Source of the DNA: Histomonas meleagridis
Taxonomy: Eukaryota > Parabasalia > Tritrichomonadida > Dientamoebidae
Direction of reading: 5' to 3'
Length of the DNA: 64,000 bases
Assembly (NCBI GenBank): GCA_020186115.1
Contig: WSYJ01000099.1
Span: 310,001-374,000 of the forward strand
The translations under genes were made by a program, and so were the position numbers. Numbering within the stretch: position 1 is the first letter of the stretch; each line of letters starts with the position of its first letter. The notes below the pieces were generated by a model. That model was not told the origin of the DNA. It did no database searches and saw only the letters and a program-made list of their open reading frames with translations. This document shows, piece by piece, positions 18,373-28,950 of the stretch.

Positions 18373-19806
18373 TTAAACAGAATATCGTGCATATTCACGT
18401 TCACAAAAGACATCCCAAGTCTTCACATCAGCAACTTTGCCTTTCTTCAGGCCATCAAACATTCGATCTTGGAATTCCCATTCGCTAAACTTCTTGAAAT
18501 CGACCAAAACGTTAAAGAACGTTTGCCAATTTCCTGATTCTCTTAATTTGCTAATTGTGTAACCACAATCAGCCTTACCGAACAAATCTAAGATCTGTGA
18601 AAAAACATATTTAAATTTCACAACATCATCGCCCTCATTTTTCATCTTTTGCTTTTGCATTTTGAACAATTGGTGAACTTCATAAATTGATATTATCCCA
18701 TCACCATCTAAATCGCAGACATCAAACCAAATTCTTAAAGCTGCTTCAGATGACTTATCTTCGACAGCTAAAACAAAGAAAACGAAGTCAACAAATGTAA
18801 GTGCATTCGGATTATGCATTGGATTTGTTCTTTGGAAAATCCTTTTACATAATTCTAAAGGCATTCTATTATCATCATATGTTGCAATTTGTTCCATTGT
18901 AATTGTGCCTTTTTCTTCAACATCAATTTCCCAAAATTTGGACATTAGAACATAAAAATGTTCATAACTAAAGAAGTCGGAAATATCAGAAATGTCTAAT
19001 GCTTTATCAACAGCAACAAGGCAATCACAAAAATTTGAATTAGAAATGCGCGAAAAGTTTATCCTTCCCCTCATCTCGGGATCAAGTTCGAAAAAGATAC
19101 GTGATATGATACACTTAATATAAAATGATTTGAGTGAATTTTCTTGATCTAGAAAACTAAGTGAACGATGTGTTTGAATAAGTGCTGCAATGTATGGTGC
19201 AATGTCATTTTGTGTAAGATAATTCCGATTGTTTGATCCCATGAAAATCCGAAAGATCTTTTCAGGAAGTGTTGCCTTTTCAAGCTTAGGAATTGCAAAT
19301 GATAAAAATATAGAAAATGGAATTTCAAATTTTCGTGTCTTAAATATTGATGGATTTAATGAAACCATAAGTGGAAGTGCAAAGAATGATGGAAGGCTTA
19401 AATGTTTGGTAAGAATCTCAGAAAGCATTGGTAATGTTATCATTGTATCCGTTGGATACAAATGTTGAAGTTGACTTTCAAATTTTGGTTGTGTCGGTGT
19501 GTAAAATGATGGTATCAAATTGTCAATTGATGCATTTAGAAGTGACCCACTATTTTCAAATGATTTTCGAATTCTTTGCCGTGGGCCAATTTTTTTTGTT
19601 GGCGAACGAGGAATTGTTCGCTTAATAGTTGTAACCTTTGGAACTTCAACAGGATTATAAATTATTGAAAAGAGTTGATCGACAGATTTCTTGTGCTTTT
19701 CACCAATTGACTTAAAAATTGCAAGCTCTTCATTCTTATTTTTAAACTCAAATTCATTTAATGAAAATTTGGCATGTCGATTTGCTATTTTGGGATTATT
19801 TTCCAT
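18373..19806 (-). CDS. PP2A regulatory subunit B'' (EF-hand, PPP2R3-like)
   Basis: 477 residues. The family core runs from about 165 to 450: FFSYEHFYVLMSKFWEID, then NALTFVDFVFFVLAVEDK, the canonical EF-hand DVCDLDGDGIISIYEVHQLF, a second region (ILDLFGKADCGYTISKLRESG), and FFNVLVDFKKFSEWEFQDR, which matches the B'' C-terminus ending near a WD...FCEREY-type tail. It recruits the PP2A A/C core in a Ca2+-dependent way. In protists such subunits occur at basal bodies and centrosomes. A B55 subunit is encoded about 20 kb away at 40171, so two regulatory classes lie in one window. ATG 19806, divergent from the gene at 19967. Confidence 0.9.
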   Translation of the reverse strand: MENNPKIANRHAKFSLNEFEFKNKNEELAIFKSIGEKHKKSVDQLFSIIYNPVEVPKVTTIKRTIPRSPTKKIGPRQRIRKSFENSGSLLNASIDNLIPSFYTPTQPKFESQLQHLYPTDTMITLPMLSEILTKHLSLPSFFALPLMVSLNPSIFKTRKFEIPFSIFLSFAIPKLEKATLPEKIFRIFMGSNNRNYLTQNDIAPYIAALIQTHRSLSFLDQENSLKSFYIKCIISRIFFELDPEMRGRINFSRISNSNFCDCLVAVDKALDISDISDFFSYEHFYVLMSKFWEIDVEEKGTITMEQIATYDDNRMPLELCKRIFQRTNPMHNPNALTFVDFVFFVLAVEDKSSEAALRIWFDVCDLDGDGIISIYEVHQLFKMQKQKMKNEGDDVVKFKYVFSQILDLFGKADCGYTISKLRESGNWQTFFNVLVDFKKFSEWEFQDRMFDGLKKGKVADVKTWDVFCEREYARYSV

Positions 19807-19966
19807 ATTATTTTAATCTTAACGTACATGAGACATTGATTCATTTAATTTCGGTTGATGTGAAATTTTTAATGTTTTACAATATATAGAAACCGCATTT
19901 CGTTAAATTTAAACGTCTTAATATCATATTGGGGTACCCTAAAAATAAATAACGTGTTTTTAACTA

Positions 19967-20788
19967 ATGAGAAATCAAAATGTGCAACCAGCTCAATATG
20001 ACCATTTTTGGGATGATAGAGGTACCTCTCCTTCTGCTGAAAGGCAAAGGCGTCAACTTGAATATTACAATGAATTAAAAAAACAAATTGAGGAAAAAAA
20101 TCAGGCCAAAAAAGCAAAAAATATATCACAGGAAATGACCCAATATACTCCTGAAAGACAAGTTTATGACCGCAAGAGTAATTATTATTCAGAAACATAC
20201 AATAATAACACTAGAGATAGACGGAATCAAAATAATGAGAACATTAGTTATTACAGTGAACATCACCCAACCATAAGTAATTCAATTTCAGGGGAGAACC
20301 AATTTGCTCAAACACTTTTATCTAAATTTGATGAACAGAGAAGATCTTCAAATTTATTTTCTCAAACGCAGCCAATTCAATCCGTTTCAGTTAGCCAACC
20401 AATTCCAACGTTTGCGACGACAACAACAAAATTTGAAATCTCTGGATTTGAAAAACCTTCTTTATCACCACCTCGACAATATGATAGGAAACGAATCAAG
20501 CCAATTACTATGCATGACGCCGTATCAGTTCGCTCTTCATTAGAACGAACGGATTACTCGCCGCCAATTATTAAACGAAAATCACCATTTGAAAGAAGTC
20601 GTGTTGCTACACCGTCAACAGGGTTTTCGTTTAAGTCCAAGAAAACTAATGCATCATTCCCTGATAGAACTGAATATTCAACATTGAATTCGTCTTCAAT
20701 TACAGATTCTAATATGGCAAGTTATAACAACATCGTTGACCAGTCATCAATGATGATATATCAAAATGGAGAAGTAATGCCACTGTGA
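19967..20788 (+). CDS. Uncharacterised charged, low-complexity protein
   Basis: 273 residues, mostly disordered (N, S, Q, R rich). The one structured element is near residues 25-50, RRQLEYYNELKKQIEEKNQAKK. This is a short coiled coil of the type seen in centrosomal or ciliary proteins such as CSPP1 and CCDC66 (Y..ELxxQIxEKxxxK). Several SPP and SP sites in the second half (SLSPPRQYD, DYSPP) could be proline-directed phosphosites. It shares a 160-bp divergent promoter with the PP2A B'' gene. A cytoskeletal role is only a guess. Confidence 0.55.
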   Translation: MRNQNVQPAQYDHFWDDRGTSPSAERQRRQLEYYNELKKQIEEKNQAKKAKNISQEMTQYTPERQVYDRKSNYYSETYNNNTRDRRNQNNENISYYSEHHPTISNSISGENQFAQTLLSKFDEQRRSSNLFSQTQPIQSVSVSQPIPTFATTTTKFEISGFEKPSLSPPRQYDRKRIKPITMHDAVSVRSSLERTDYSPPIIKRKSPFERSRVATPSTGFSFKSKKTNASFPDRTEYSTLNSSSITDSNMASYNNIVDQSSMMIYQNGEVMPL

Positions 20789-20961
20789 AATTGTTATGAT
20801 ATAGATTTAAAATAAATTGTTTTTATGTATCCCAATTGTTTTTTTTGAAAGAACGAATTGCTTGTGTTTAAATCACCTTCTGAACGAAGAAAAAAAAGAT
20901 TTGAACATTTTATAGTATTGACAATATTTAAAAGTTATCAAAATAAAAAGACAGATTATCA

Positions 20962-20967
20962 TCATAA
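20962..20967 (+). promoter_or_regulatory. Initiator-like TCATAA upstream of the 1625-codon gene
   Basis: It fits TCA(+1)Y(T/A) and lies about 20 nt before the GTG at 20985. If used, the first ATG on the transcript (21094) is out of frame. Confidence 0.35.
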
Positions 20968-20984
20968 AATTATTAAATTGAAAC

Positions 20985-23900
20985 GTGGATCCATTTATTA
21001 ATATACTTTCTCTCCATATTACTTCCTTAACGTTAACGGATAAGGAAGTAAAAAAAATATACAATTCAGTTAAATTTCCAAATATTTCATCAAATGAAAT
21101 TGAAAAGGTTCAATTACGCCTTTCTAGAGGATTCACATATAGCCAATCAATGTGCGATATTGATTTTTGTTTTCCTTATGATTCTACTTCGTTACGTGTT
21201 ATTTGCAATTGTAAAAAAGATTCTTCTTCAATAATTTCATTTTCAACAATGTACATATTGTATTCATATGTTGCATTTATTCTTTCAACAGAAAAAGATC
21301 TAACTTTTTTTCATAAAGAAAATTTATTAATGTTTGAATCATTAGTTGAAATAGTCAATTATTCTCCTTTAGCCAATAATACAATTAACCAACATCTAAC
21401 GCAAGTCATTAAATCTGGTCTTTTTCATCAAGCTCATTTTTCGATTTTTGAACGTTATCTCAAGATTAACAAAACACTTGACCAAAAGTGTTTAAAAATT
21501 TTTATTTTACTTTTCGATTTTTTTATTACAAAAGACGAACAATTTTCTGATTCTATTCTTTCACTTCTTTGTTATACATTAAAGCATAATTCGAATCTTT
21601 GTGTTAGTTCATTTGGAACGAAAATTATTATTTCGATCAAATCATTCCTTATAAAATCAAATATTAACGCAATTAAAGCGCTTAAATATTTGAAGAAATC
21701 AATTAATTGTAAATATTTAATGGATTTAATTCCATTAATATTAAAATCAACAATTAATATATTAATAAATTTAAAAGATCCAATAATTTCTATCAATATG
21801 AAAAAAGAAGAAATTATTACGGTTGAAAAACTTCCAAATAAATTAGAACCTATTTACAAATTTAATGAAATTAATGTATTCCAAAATGGGTTTAAAGTTA
21901 ACGATAAACAATTTTTACCAGAAACGATATCACTTTTTGAAAAGCTTCAAATAAATTCAATATCAAAACGATTAAAAATCATTCAAAGGATTTCTTTAGC
22001 TTTTGAAGAAACAATTACATTATTTTATCAAACATTTTCAGATATTATACGTTTCGCACGTGATAATCGACGACTAGATATGATATTATCTTTTTTATAT
22101 ACGTTAAATTTACTTGATAGCAAACATTATAAATCGGTTAAATCACTTTCACGATTTTTATATTCTGATACATTATTTAATCCACAATATATATGTCAAT
22201 CTGAAGATATTAATTCATATGAATTAAATTCTTTAAGGTCGATTGCGTTTTCATTTATATTAAAAGGTAATGAAAAATCATTAAATGACGAAATCATAAA
22301 ATTTTGTTCATATCCAAAGTTATTAAATGAATTATTATATCGATGTAACAATGAAATTGAGTCAATAATCAAATTAATTAATCCGACTTTAATTAATACA
22401 TTCACACGTATTTCATTATATTATCAAAAATTATCATATGAAAACATCACTTATTCGAGTAATGTTCGAATTGTTTTATTTTTATTATTTTCGAATCTTT
22501 TTATTGATGATTCAATAGAAAATTCATTTTTTTCAAACGAATATTTCACAAATACTTTTTTTTCTTTTCTTTATGAAGAACAAATCCAAAATTATATACT
22601 TCATCAATTACAAAAGTTATTATCAAAAGATTTAAATCCAGAAATAATATGTAAATCGTTAACGAAAATAATTAATTCATATAATGAATTTACAAATTCG
22701 AAATATATTTCGTTATTAAATTCGATTATTAATATATTAAATGAAATAATTCCACATTATAATATAAATTTAAATTATTTTAATGATATAACAAAAGGAA
22801 TTTTGAATTCATTAACATTACTAAATAATAATTCGAATGAAAATCAAAAATATTTATTAAATTGTTTACAATATTTATCAAATGTTTCGAATTCTTTTCA
22901 TTTATTAAAATCTGATTCAATAATAATATGTAATTCGATCATTAAAACATTTAATAATTCACCAACAAAAGAATTATTTCCGAAATTAATACAAATAATA
23001 TCAAATAATGATAACACATTTAATAATTCATCGAATTTCATCATTCAACAAGAAGAAGTTATACCAATTCTCTATATCATATATAAGAACACTAAATATA
23101 TATATAAAATACTTGATTTCATTAAATTAATTTGTAAGTTTTCTATTCATAATTCAATGTTATGTCATAAAAATGGTTTTGATTTACTTTTATTAACAGA
23201 TCTAATAAAAAATTGGTTTAATAATTTAATTGATTCTAAAATCGTTACAAAAATATTTGAAATTTTTTATATAATTTCGATTTGTTCATCAGAAGAAGTT
23301 ATTGTAACAAATTTTTCATCATTATTATATCCAATAGAAAACGAATGTTTTTCATCACATTTTAATATTGCTTTAGATTGCTTAAAGAGAATAATTTTAA
23401 CAACATTAAGATCACCATCGAATTATATAATTTTAACAAAAGATATTTTCACTACATATAATGATATTAATATTGAAAATGGTTTTACTTTTATGTGTTG
23501 GATTCGATTTGAAACGTTTAATTCACAAAATGAAACAATTTTATTTAAAATGATTAATAATAATAATCCGAAACATTATTTAAAAATTAGTTTTTCATTA
23601 AATTATTTAAACTATTTTCAAAAGACTTCAAAAACGGAATCAAATTTCAAATATAAAATGAGTAATAACATTAATGAATGGTCAATATTAACGATATCAT
23701 ATGATAATAATCAAATCGAAATCATATTAAATAATGAAGAACCAATTAAATATGAATTACCAAAAATATCAAATTTTAATAATGAAAATGTTCAATTTGT
23801 TTTCGGTGGAATAGAAAATGATATAACAAATTCATCATCAATTTTAATTGGATCTTTTTCTTTATTTCATTTTATAGAAACAAATCAAATAATTTCATAT

Positions 23901-25862
23901 TATCATAAACTTGATTCACGATATTTCGAACGAATATGTAATAAAAATTCTATTTTTTCATTTTTACCAAAACATAATAAATTACATTCGAATTTTGTCG
24001 ATGTAATTATTAATGATAATTTGTTCAATGATTTTTTGCCTTTGTTTTCTTATGTTGATCATAAAATAGAAAACGGAGAAAAAATTGATAATTTAATGGA
24101 TTCATTACTTGAAATAATATCAAATATTTTAATACTTAATGAAAATGTTGAACTTAAATTTGTTAAAATTAAAGGATTTAAAACGATTGCAAATTATTTA
24201 CTTTTAATTGATGTTACGAATATTAATTATAAATTATATTATAAATTTTATTCTCTTTTACAAAATATTCGAACAATTGAATTATATCAACATTTAATAA
24301 ATTCTATTCTATGTAATTTAGATTTATGGATTGTTTGTAATAATGATCAACAAATTAGAATATTAAAACATTGGTCGAAATTCTTATTTTATACTTCTTA
24401 TACTAAAATAAAATTTTCTAAATTAATTAAACATTTTGTAATGTATTATTCAGATGTTTATTTGAAAACTGATACCAAAAGAAAAAGACCAAAAAATTTA
24501 AATTTAAAAGAAACGAAAAAAATTATTTTTGATTTAATGTTTATCACATTACAACATAATTTAACAATAAATGATATTAATTTAATAATATATTATATTA
24601 AAACTTATAAAAATGAAACAGAAATAATATATTCGTTATTAAATTTAATGATAAATATTATAAATTTAGAGAATTCATCACTTAAAAACATAACAAATTT
24701 CGACAAAATTTTAATAAATTTATATTCATTTTTAAAATTAGATGCCAATATTTGTATGTTAACACTTGAAATTATATTTAATTTATACATTAAATCATTT
24801 ATCTCAAAAAATTCGATAATAAATACAATCGAAACATTAATTTATATAATACCAACTACGAATATTTGTGGAAATATATTTATATATTTGACTAAAATTA
24901 TATTAATGGAACTTCCTGAAATATTTCCTTTATGTTTATGGTTCGCTTATAATATATCTAATGATGAATTACTTAATTTCATTCGAAGTATAAAACCGAA
25001 TAAGAAATATGTAAATCAAAATCTATATTCGATTAAGTTCCCTTTAATTATAGCTGCTTTAACTGATAATCAATTAATTTCGATAAATATTATTATGTTT
25101 TTGGCTATGTGTGATTCTGAGATTTGGAATAACATTTTTTACGTTTTAATAATTTTGGGAAATATTTTCGATTTCGATTATGAGAAAATGATTGGAATCT
25201 TTTTGAATAATATTTCGTCACAAATTCTTTGTGGAGAAATCGAAAAAACTCCAGAAGTTATTGAAAAAGTATTAAAAATATCAAAAAATTTTATTTTGTT
25301 TAGAGATAATCATATAAAAATCGAATTTTATCAAAAAATGTTTGAGAATTCTCCTTTTAAAACAAATGTTAATATAATTAAAAATATAAAATCAAATGAA
25401 ATCATAAAAAATTTAAAAAATTTATTGAAATTCAACGTTTATTTTAAATTTGGAATTAGAATCGATGAGAAATTTAATTGGAAAGATAAAGCTTTAGCTC
25501 AAAACATGATAAATTTAATACTTATGAATAACGACGTGAAACATTTGGAATTTTATTTGATTTTGTGTTATTTTGTGCAAAAGACTTCACCAAATTTCAC
25601 CATTTTACATTTGAAATCGCTTTACTTGAAAACGAATAATAAAAAGGAAATTCAATCATTGATTGATTTGTTATGTTTCCAAACAGAGAAAATGAAATTG
25701 AATAATCCTTTGAGGAATTTAAGGTCTAATAACTATGTGAATAATTCCGCTTTGGCATTGGAAATTGTGGAGAAATGGACTCCAGTGTTCGACAGGAACG
25801 TAATATCGGAAATTAAGGCATTCCAGAAAAAAATTTTCGAATTATTAGAGCAAATAGAATAA
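20985..25862 (+). CDS. Giant BEACH-family-like protein lacking PH-BEACH-WD40
   Basis: An open frame of 1625 codons. Most of it is armadillo/HEAT-like helical sequence. Around residues 820-980 a ConA/laminin-G-like module is visible (GFTFMCWIRFETFN; NEWSILTISYDNNQIEIILN; FVFGGIENDI), as in neurobeachin-type proteins. It is arranged like the N-terminal half of the BEACH protein at 50394 but ends without PH, BEACH or WD40 domains. BEACH relatives scaffold vesicle traffic and autophagy. The frame begins with GTG at 20985 right after an in-frame stop (20979-20981). The first in-frame ATG is residue 56 (21150), although the preceding 55 codons look coding. The start is therefore unresolved. Stop TAAA. 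Extremely AT-rich with long Asn/Ile/Leu runs. Confidence 0.75.
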   Translation: MDPFINILSLHITSLTLTDKEVKKIYNSVKFPNISSNEIEKVQLRLSRGFTYSQSMCDIDFCFPYDSTSLRVICNCKKDSSSIISFSTMYILYSYVAFILSTEKDLTFFHKENLLMFESLVEIVNYSPLANNTINQHLTQVIKSGLFHQAHFSIFERYLKINKTLDQKCLKIFILLFDFFITKDEQFSDSILSLLCYTLKHNSNLCVSSFGTKIIISIKSFLIKSNINAIKALKYLKKSINCKYLMDLIPLILKSTINILINLKDPIISINMKKEEIITVEKLPNKLEPIYKFNEINVFQNGFKVNDKQFLPETISLFEKLQINSISKRLKIIQRISLAFEETITLFYQTFSDIIRFARDNRRLDMILSFLYTLNLLDSKHYKSVKSLSRFLYSDTLFNPQYICQSEDINSYELNSLRSIAFSFILKGNEKSLNDEIIKFCSYPKLLNELLYRCNNEIESIIKLINPTLINTFTRISLYYQKLSYENITYSSNVRIVLFLLFSNLFIDDSIENSFFSNEYFTNTFFSFLYEEQIQNYILHQLQKLLSKDLNPEIICKSLTKIINSYNEFTNSKYISLLNSIINILNEIIPHYNINLNYFNDITKGILNSLTLLNNNSNENQKYLLNCLQYLSNVSNSFHLLKSDSIIICNSIIKTFNNSPTKELFPKLIQIISNNDNTFNNSSNFIIQQEEVIPILYIIYKNTKYIYKILDFIKLICKFSIHNSMLCHKNGFDLLLLTDLIKNWFNNLIDSKIVTKIFEIFYIISICSSEEVIVTNFSSLLYPIENECFSSHFNIALDCLKRIILTTLRSPSNYIILTKDIFTTYNDINIENGFTFMCWIRFETFNSQNETILFKMINNNNPKHYLKISFSLNYLNYFQKTSKTESNFKYKMSNNINEWSILTISYDNNQIEIILNNEEPIKYELPKISNFNNENVQFVFGGIENDITNSSSILIGSFSLFHFIETNQIISYYHKLDSRYFERICNKNSIFSFLPKHNKLHSNFVDVIINDNLFNDFLPLFSYVDHKIENGEKIDNLMDSLLEIISNILILNENVELKFVKIKGFKTIANYLLLIDVTNINYKLYYKFYSLLQNIRTIELYQHLINSILCNLDLWIVCNNDQQIRILKHWSKFLFYTSYTKIKFSKLIKHFVMYYSDVYLKTDTKRKRPKNLNLKETKKIIFDLMFITLQHNLTINDINLIIYYIKTYKNETEIIYSLLNLMINIINLENSSLKNITNFDKILINLYSFLKLDANICMLTLEIIFNLYIKSFISKNSIINTIETLIYIIPTTNICGNIFIYLTKIILMELPEIFPLCLWFAYNISNDELLNFIRSIKPNKKYVNQNLYSIKFPLIIAALTDNQLISINIIMFLAMCDSEIWNNIFYVLIILGNIFDFDYEKMIGIFLNNISSQILCGEIEKTPEVIEKVLKISKNFILFRDNHIKIEFYQKMFENSPFKTNVNIIKNIKSNEIIKNLKNLLKFNVYFKFGIRIDEKFNWKDKALAQNMINLILMNNDVKHLEFYLILCYFVQKTSPNFTILHLKSLYLKTNNKKEIQSLIDLLCFQTEKMKLNNPLRNLRSNNYVNNSALALEIVEKWTPVFDRNVISEIKAFQKKIFELLEQIE

Positions 25863-26219
25863 ATATGTTAAAATTTTGATTGTTTTTTAATAAAATAAAA
25901 TGTTATTACTTGTGCTTCTTATTTTTTATTGATTAGATTTCTGCATGTTTTACTTCCAAATATCATGAAAATTAATATAATTTTTTGATATTTAAGTCAT
26001 TATATATTTACCTTTGCAAATCATTTTTATTGATTAAAGATAAAAATATTAATATTTGGAATATACTTACAAACAAAAATTTTGATTTTACTTTTATTCA
26101 ATTCGATTTCCCTAAAAATCATACAGTATTGAACCTCCTCATTCTACGACGGTATAACCATTACGTTCTTTATGTAAACTTTCTAAGTTTTGAACTGGTA
26201 AGTTTTGGATATATGTAAA
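25863..26219. other. Convergent intergenic spacer
   Basis: About 357 bp, AT-rich. The open frame at 25985-26218 has no recognisable features and is not supported. Confidence 0.4.
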
Positions 26220-27641
26220 TTACTGGTTTACCACCTGTCCTGTGGGGAAATTCTCAAAAATCGGAATTGGAAGTTTACCACCTTTAAGTTTGAGTGTTAA
26301 AAATATTTTAGAACCAGAAACAATTTTATAATCGCCAAGTGTTTTATCATCTTCCAATATATTATTATCAAAAATGAGCCTCATATGATCAGGTGGAATT
26401 CCCTCCTTCATATTCACCTTAAATTTTAAGTTAAGAACTGTTTCATTTGAACATATATTATAATCCACATATTTTCCTACTAAGTTCCTAATAGTAATTG
26501 GAAACTCTCCCGGAGGAGAAGGATAAGATTTTAGCATTAAAAATATTTTTTGATTTGGGTAAAGATATTCTCCAATTAATCTTGTATCTTCTACTTTTTT
26601 TAGACAATCCATATAAAATTTTTGATCTTTAATAGGATATCCTTCTTTTTGATAAATTTTTTCTTTTAACTTTGAAAATGTTTCAGTAAATGATACATTT
26701 ATTTCGAATATTTTATAGTTTGCAATTACTTTAATTGGAAATTGTTCATTCAGATCTGTAACTAAAAAGATTTTGTTCCTATCAATTCGTTCAAGATTTA
26801 AATCTTTAAATGCAAGTGAATCTTTCATAATTTGTCCATTATAAATAAGATACTGTTTTTCAATTGGAATTTTGTCTAGTCCAAATATTTTTTCTTTAAA
26901 ACTTCTAATTGTATCAGTTAATTTAGCATTAAACTTAATATAATATCCTTTTAAAGTTTCCACACAAACAGAGATTTCACCTTTTGTTTGACCAAAGGAG
27001 TCATTTGATGAATTCTTTATATGAACGCTAATATTAGAATTTGGTTTAATCTTATATTGATCTAATGTATGTGAATCTTCCATGTGTTTCCCTTTGAAAA
27101 TTAGTTTTTGATTTTGAACAGAAATTCCTTCTTTTTCCATTATTTTCTTTTTTAAGTCTAATACTTTTTCAATTGCTGGAACAGTAAGTTTTATGGTTTT
27201 TGTATTCAATATTATATACAACGGAGTTAATTTGCATATTCCAAAATTTGATTCCTTTTTTACTGTTTTTTTGTATAAATGTTGTACGGTTCCAATTAAG
27301 AAATCAATAAGTTGCTTAACAAGATTAACATTACCTAATGAAGAACAAAGTTCAAAAATATCTTTGATCTTGTGTAAAGGAATATTTGCATAATTGTTTT
27401 GGAAAATTGATAAAAGAAGTTCCATATCGCCATCAACATCTTGATAGTCAACTCTGAAACTTTTAATTGAAGTGTTTTTGCGATGAATTTGTTCAACTTT
27501 TGGAGAAAGAATATCAGCAATAATTTTGTTGCATCGAACTTCCCTTTTCCCAAGATAAAAAGTAAAGTCTTGAAACACATGCAAGGACAATATGTTCCAG
27601 ATTGAATTAATAGGTAATGTAATTTTGCAAATGTCTTCCAT
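26220..27641 (-). CDS. BTB domain protein with four ubiquitin-like folds
   Basis: 473 residues from ATG 27641; the frame extends one codon to a TTG. Residues 15-120 resemble the BTB/POZ module common in trichomonads (DFTFYLGKREVRCNKIIADILSPKV, then a helical tail with FELCSSLGN). Four ubiquitin-like folds follow at about 143-209, 221-296, 301-371 and 379-455. Each shows the beta-grasp signature KxKIxxKEGIxxxxQxLIFxGKxMEDxxTLxxY, e.g. KKKIMEKEGISVQNQKLIF and NMKEGIPPDHMRLIFDNN. The last fold ends LKLKGG, ubiquitin-like, followed by an 18-residue extension. BTB proteins are usually Cullin-3 adaptors; a role in ubiquitin signalling is inferred. Whether the KGG is processed is unknown. Confidence 0.8.
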   Translation of the reverse strand: MEDICKITLPINSIWNILSLHVFQDFTFYLGKREVRCNKIIADILSPKVEQIHRKNTSIKSFRVDYQDVDGDMELLLSIFQNNYANIPLHKIKDIFELCSSLGNVNLVKQLIDFLIGTVQHLYKKTVKKESNFGICKLTPLYIILNTKTIKLTVPAIEKVLDLKKKIMEKEGISVQNQKLIFKGKHMEDSHTLDQYKIKPNSNISVHIKNSSNDSFGQTKGEISVCVETLKGYYIKFNAKLTDTIRSFKEKIFGLDKIPIEKQYLIYNGQIMKDSLAFKDLNLERIDRNKIFLVTDLNEQFPIKVIANYKIFEINVSFTETFSKLKEKIYQKEGYPIKDQKFYMDCLKKVEDTRLIGEYLYPNQKIFLMLKSYPSPPGEFPITIRNLVGKYVDYNICSNETVLNLKFKVNMKEGIPPDHMRLIFDNNILEDDKTLGDYKIVSGSKIFLTLKLKGGKLPIPIFENFPTGQVVNQ

Positions 27642-27999
27642 CAAGAAATAATGAAGTGATATTTTTTGCCAAAATCAAGTGACATTTATTTTGCCGGTTT
27701 TATAAACTTTACATAATTTTAATAATAAATTTATATGTTTGTCAAATTATGTGTATTGAGGCATAGCACTTTTCCATATATGATTATTTCTTTTCCATAA
27801 AAAATTTTTTGTGAAATTAAAACAATTTCCAAGTAAAATTTATCTGAAATAAATGCATTAATGTTTATTTTGCGAATTAGTACCAAATTAGGTAAACCAG
27901 CATATAATATGATAACTATTAATTCATGGATTTTTTCCTTAATTTTGACACTTTTTTTCGAAATGAAGAACCCGTTTATCTAAAAAAAATGTTAAACGT
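27642..27999. other. Divergent intergenic region
   Basis: About 360 bp between the BTB-UBL gene (-) and a coiled-coil gene (+). AT-rich; nothing recognised. Confidence 0.35.
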
Positions 28000-28005
28000 T
28001 CATAT
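28000..28005 (+). promoter_or_regulatory. Initiator-like TCATAT
   Basis: It fits TCA(+1)Y(T/A) seven bases ahead of the ATG at 28009. Confidence 0.4.
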
Positions 28006-28008
28006 AAA

Positions 28009-28950
28009 ATGAATAAGGATTTGAACAAAGAAATAAAGAAATATAAAGAAATGATCAATAAACTAGAGGAGGAAAAGATGGAAATGGCTAATCAAATTGA
28101 GCTTCTGAATGTTGAACTTTCTCATAAGTCATCTATTTTAAATCAAACAAATAAAGAATTAACAGATTTACAAGGACAATATAAACAAGTTTTAGAAAAG
28201 CTCGTCGACTTAACTCAAAAACAAATCGAAATGAGTAAAATTTCTGAAGAAGATAAATTTTATAGGGACCAATTAACAGAACAGGCATTATGTATTAAAG
28301 CACTTCAAGATAAGCTTTGGAAATCCGAATATCAGAACTGTGTATTCAAGTTAAACACGAACAATTTATCTAAATTCGAAACGCCAACCCAATCACTAGA
28401 AAAAGCAAAGGTAAAAATATTTCGGTTAAAACAAAAATTAGGAAGGTTAAGAATTAAATCTAAAATACTTCAAAATGAAAATGATATTTGGATAGATTTT
28501 GCGAACGAAATTTACAGATTTCTCATCTCATCTAAAAGAAGTAATCACAAAATTCAAAATGATAGTTCAAAAGATATAAGAACATCTATTTTTGATCTAC
28601 TTCATAAACAAGGGAATAACAAAGCCGATCAAATTAATTTGAAAAACAAAAAATGCCAAATAACCGAAAATCATACAAAAGAAGAAGAAAAACATTTCGT
28701 ATCAAATCACAATCCTAACAATGATAACATTGAAATTAAAAGAAAAACAATAAAACGAAAAACCATAGGAACAGATGAAAATAAAATTTCAAATGTTAAT
28801 TTAATTAATCAAAAGAAACAAAATTTTTCACAAAAAAGGCTTCCAAGTAATCAAACGAAAGAACACTTAAAAGAACTAAAAGCTGTCACAAAGAATATCA
28901 AACAAGATTACAAGGATTATACAAAGATCATAAAAAATTTAAGCACGTAA
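28009..28950 (+). CDS. Coiled-coil protein, unrecognised
   Basis: 313 residues. Residues 1-165 form a long heptad coiled coil (LNKEIKKYKEMINKLEEEKMEMANQIELLNVEL; EKAKVKIFRLKQKLGRLRIKSKILQNENDIW). The rest is Lys/Asn-rich and probably disordered, with a basic KRKTIKRKT run near residue 245. The first half is shaped like basal-body or kinetochore coiled coils, but no specific family is recognised. It has an initiator-like motif and a short 5' UTR. Stop TAAA. Confidence 0.55.
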   Translation: MNKDLNKEIKKYKEMINKLEEEKMEMANQIELLNVELSHKSSILNQTNKELTDLQGQYKQVLEKLVDLTQKQIEMSKISEEDKFYRDQLTEQALCIKALQDKLWKSEYQNCVFKLNTNNLSKFETPTQSLEKAKVKIFRLKQKLGRLRIKSKILQNENDIWIDFANEIYRFLISSKRSNHKIQNDSSKDIRTSIFDLLHKQGNNKADQINLKNKKCQITENHTKEEEKHFVSNHNPNNDNIEIKRKTIKRKTIGTDENKISNVNLINQKKQNFSQKRLPSNQTKEHLKELKAVTKNIKQDYKDYTKIIKNLST

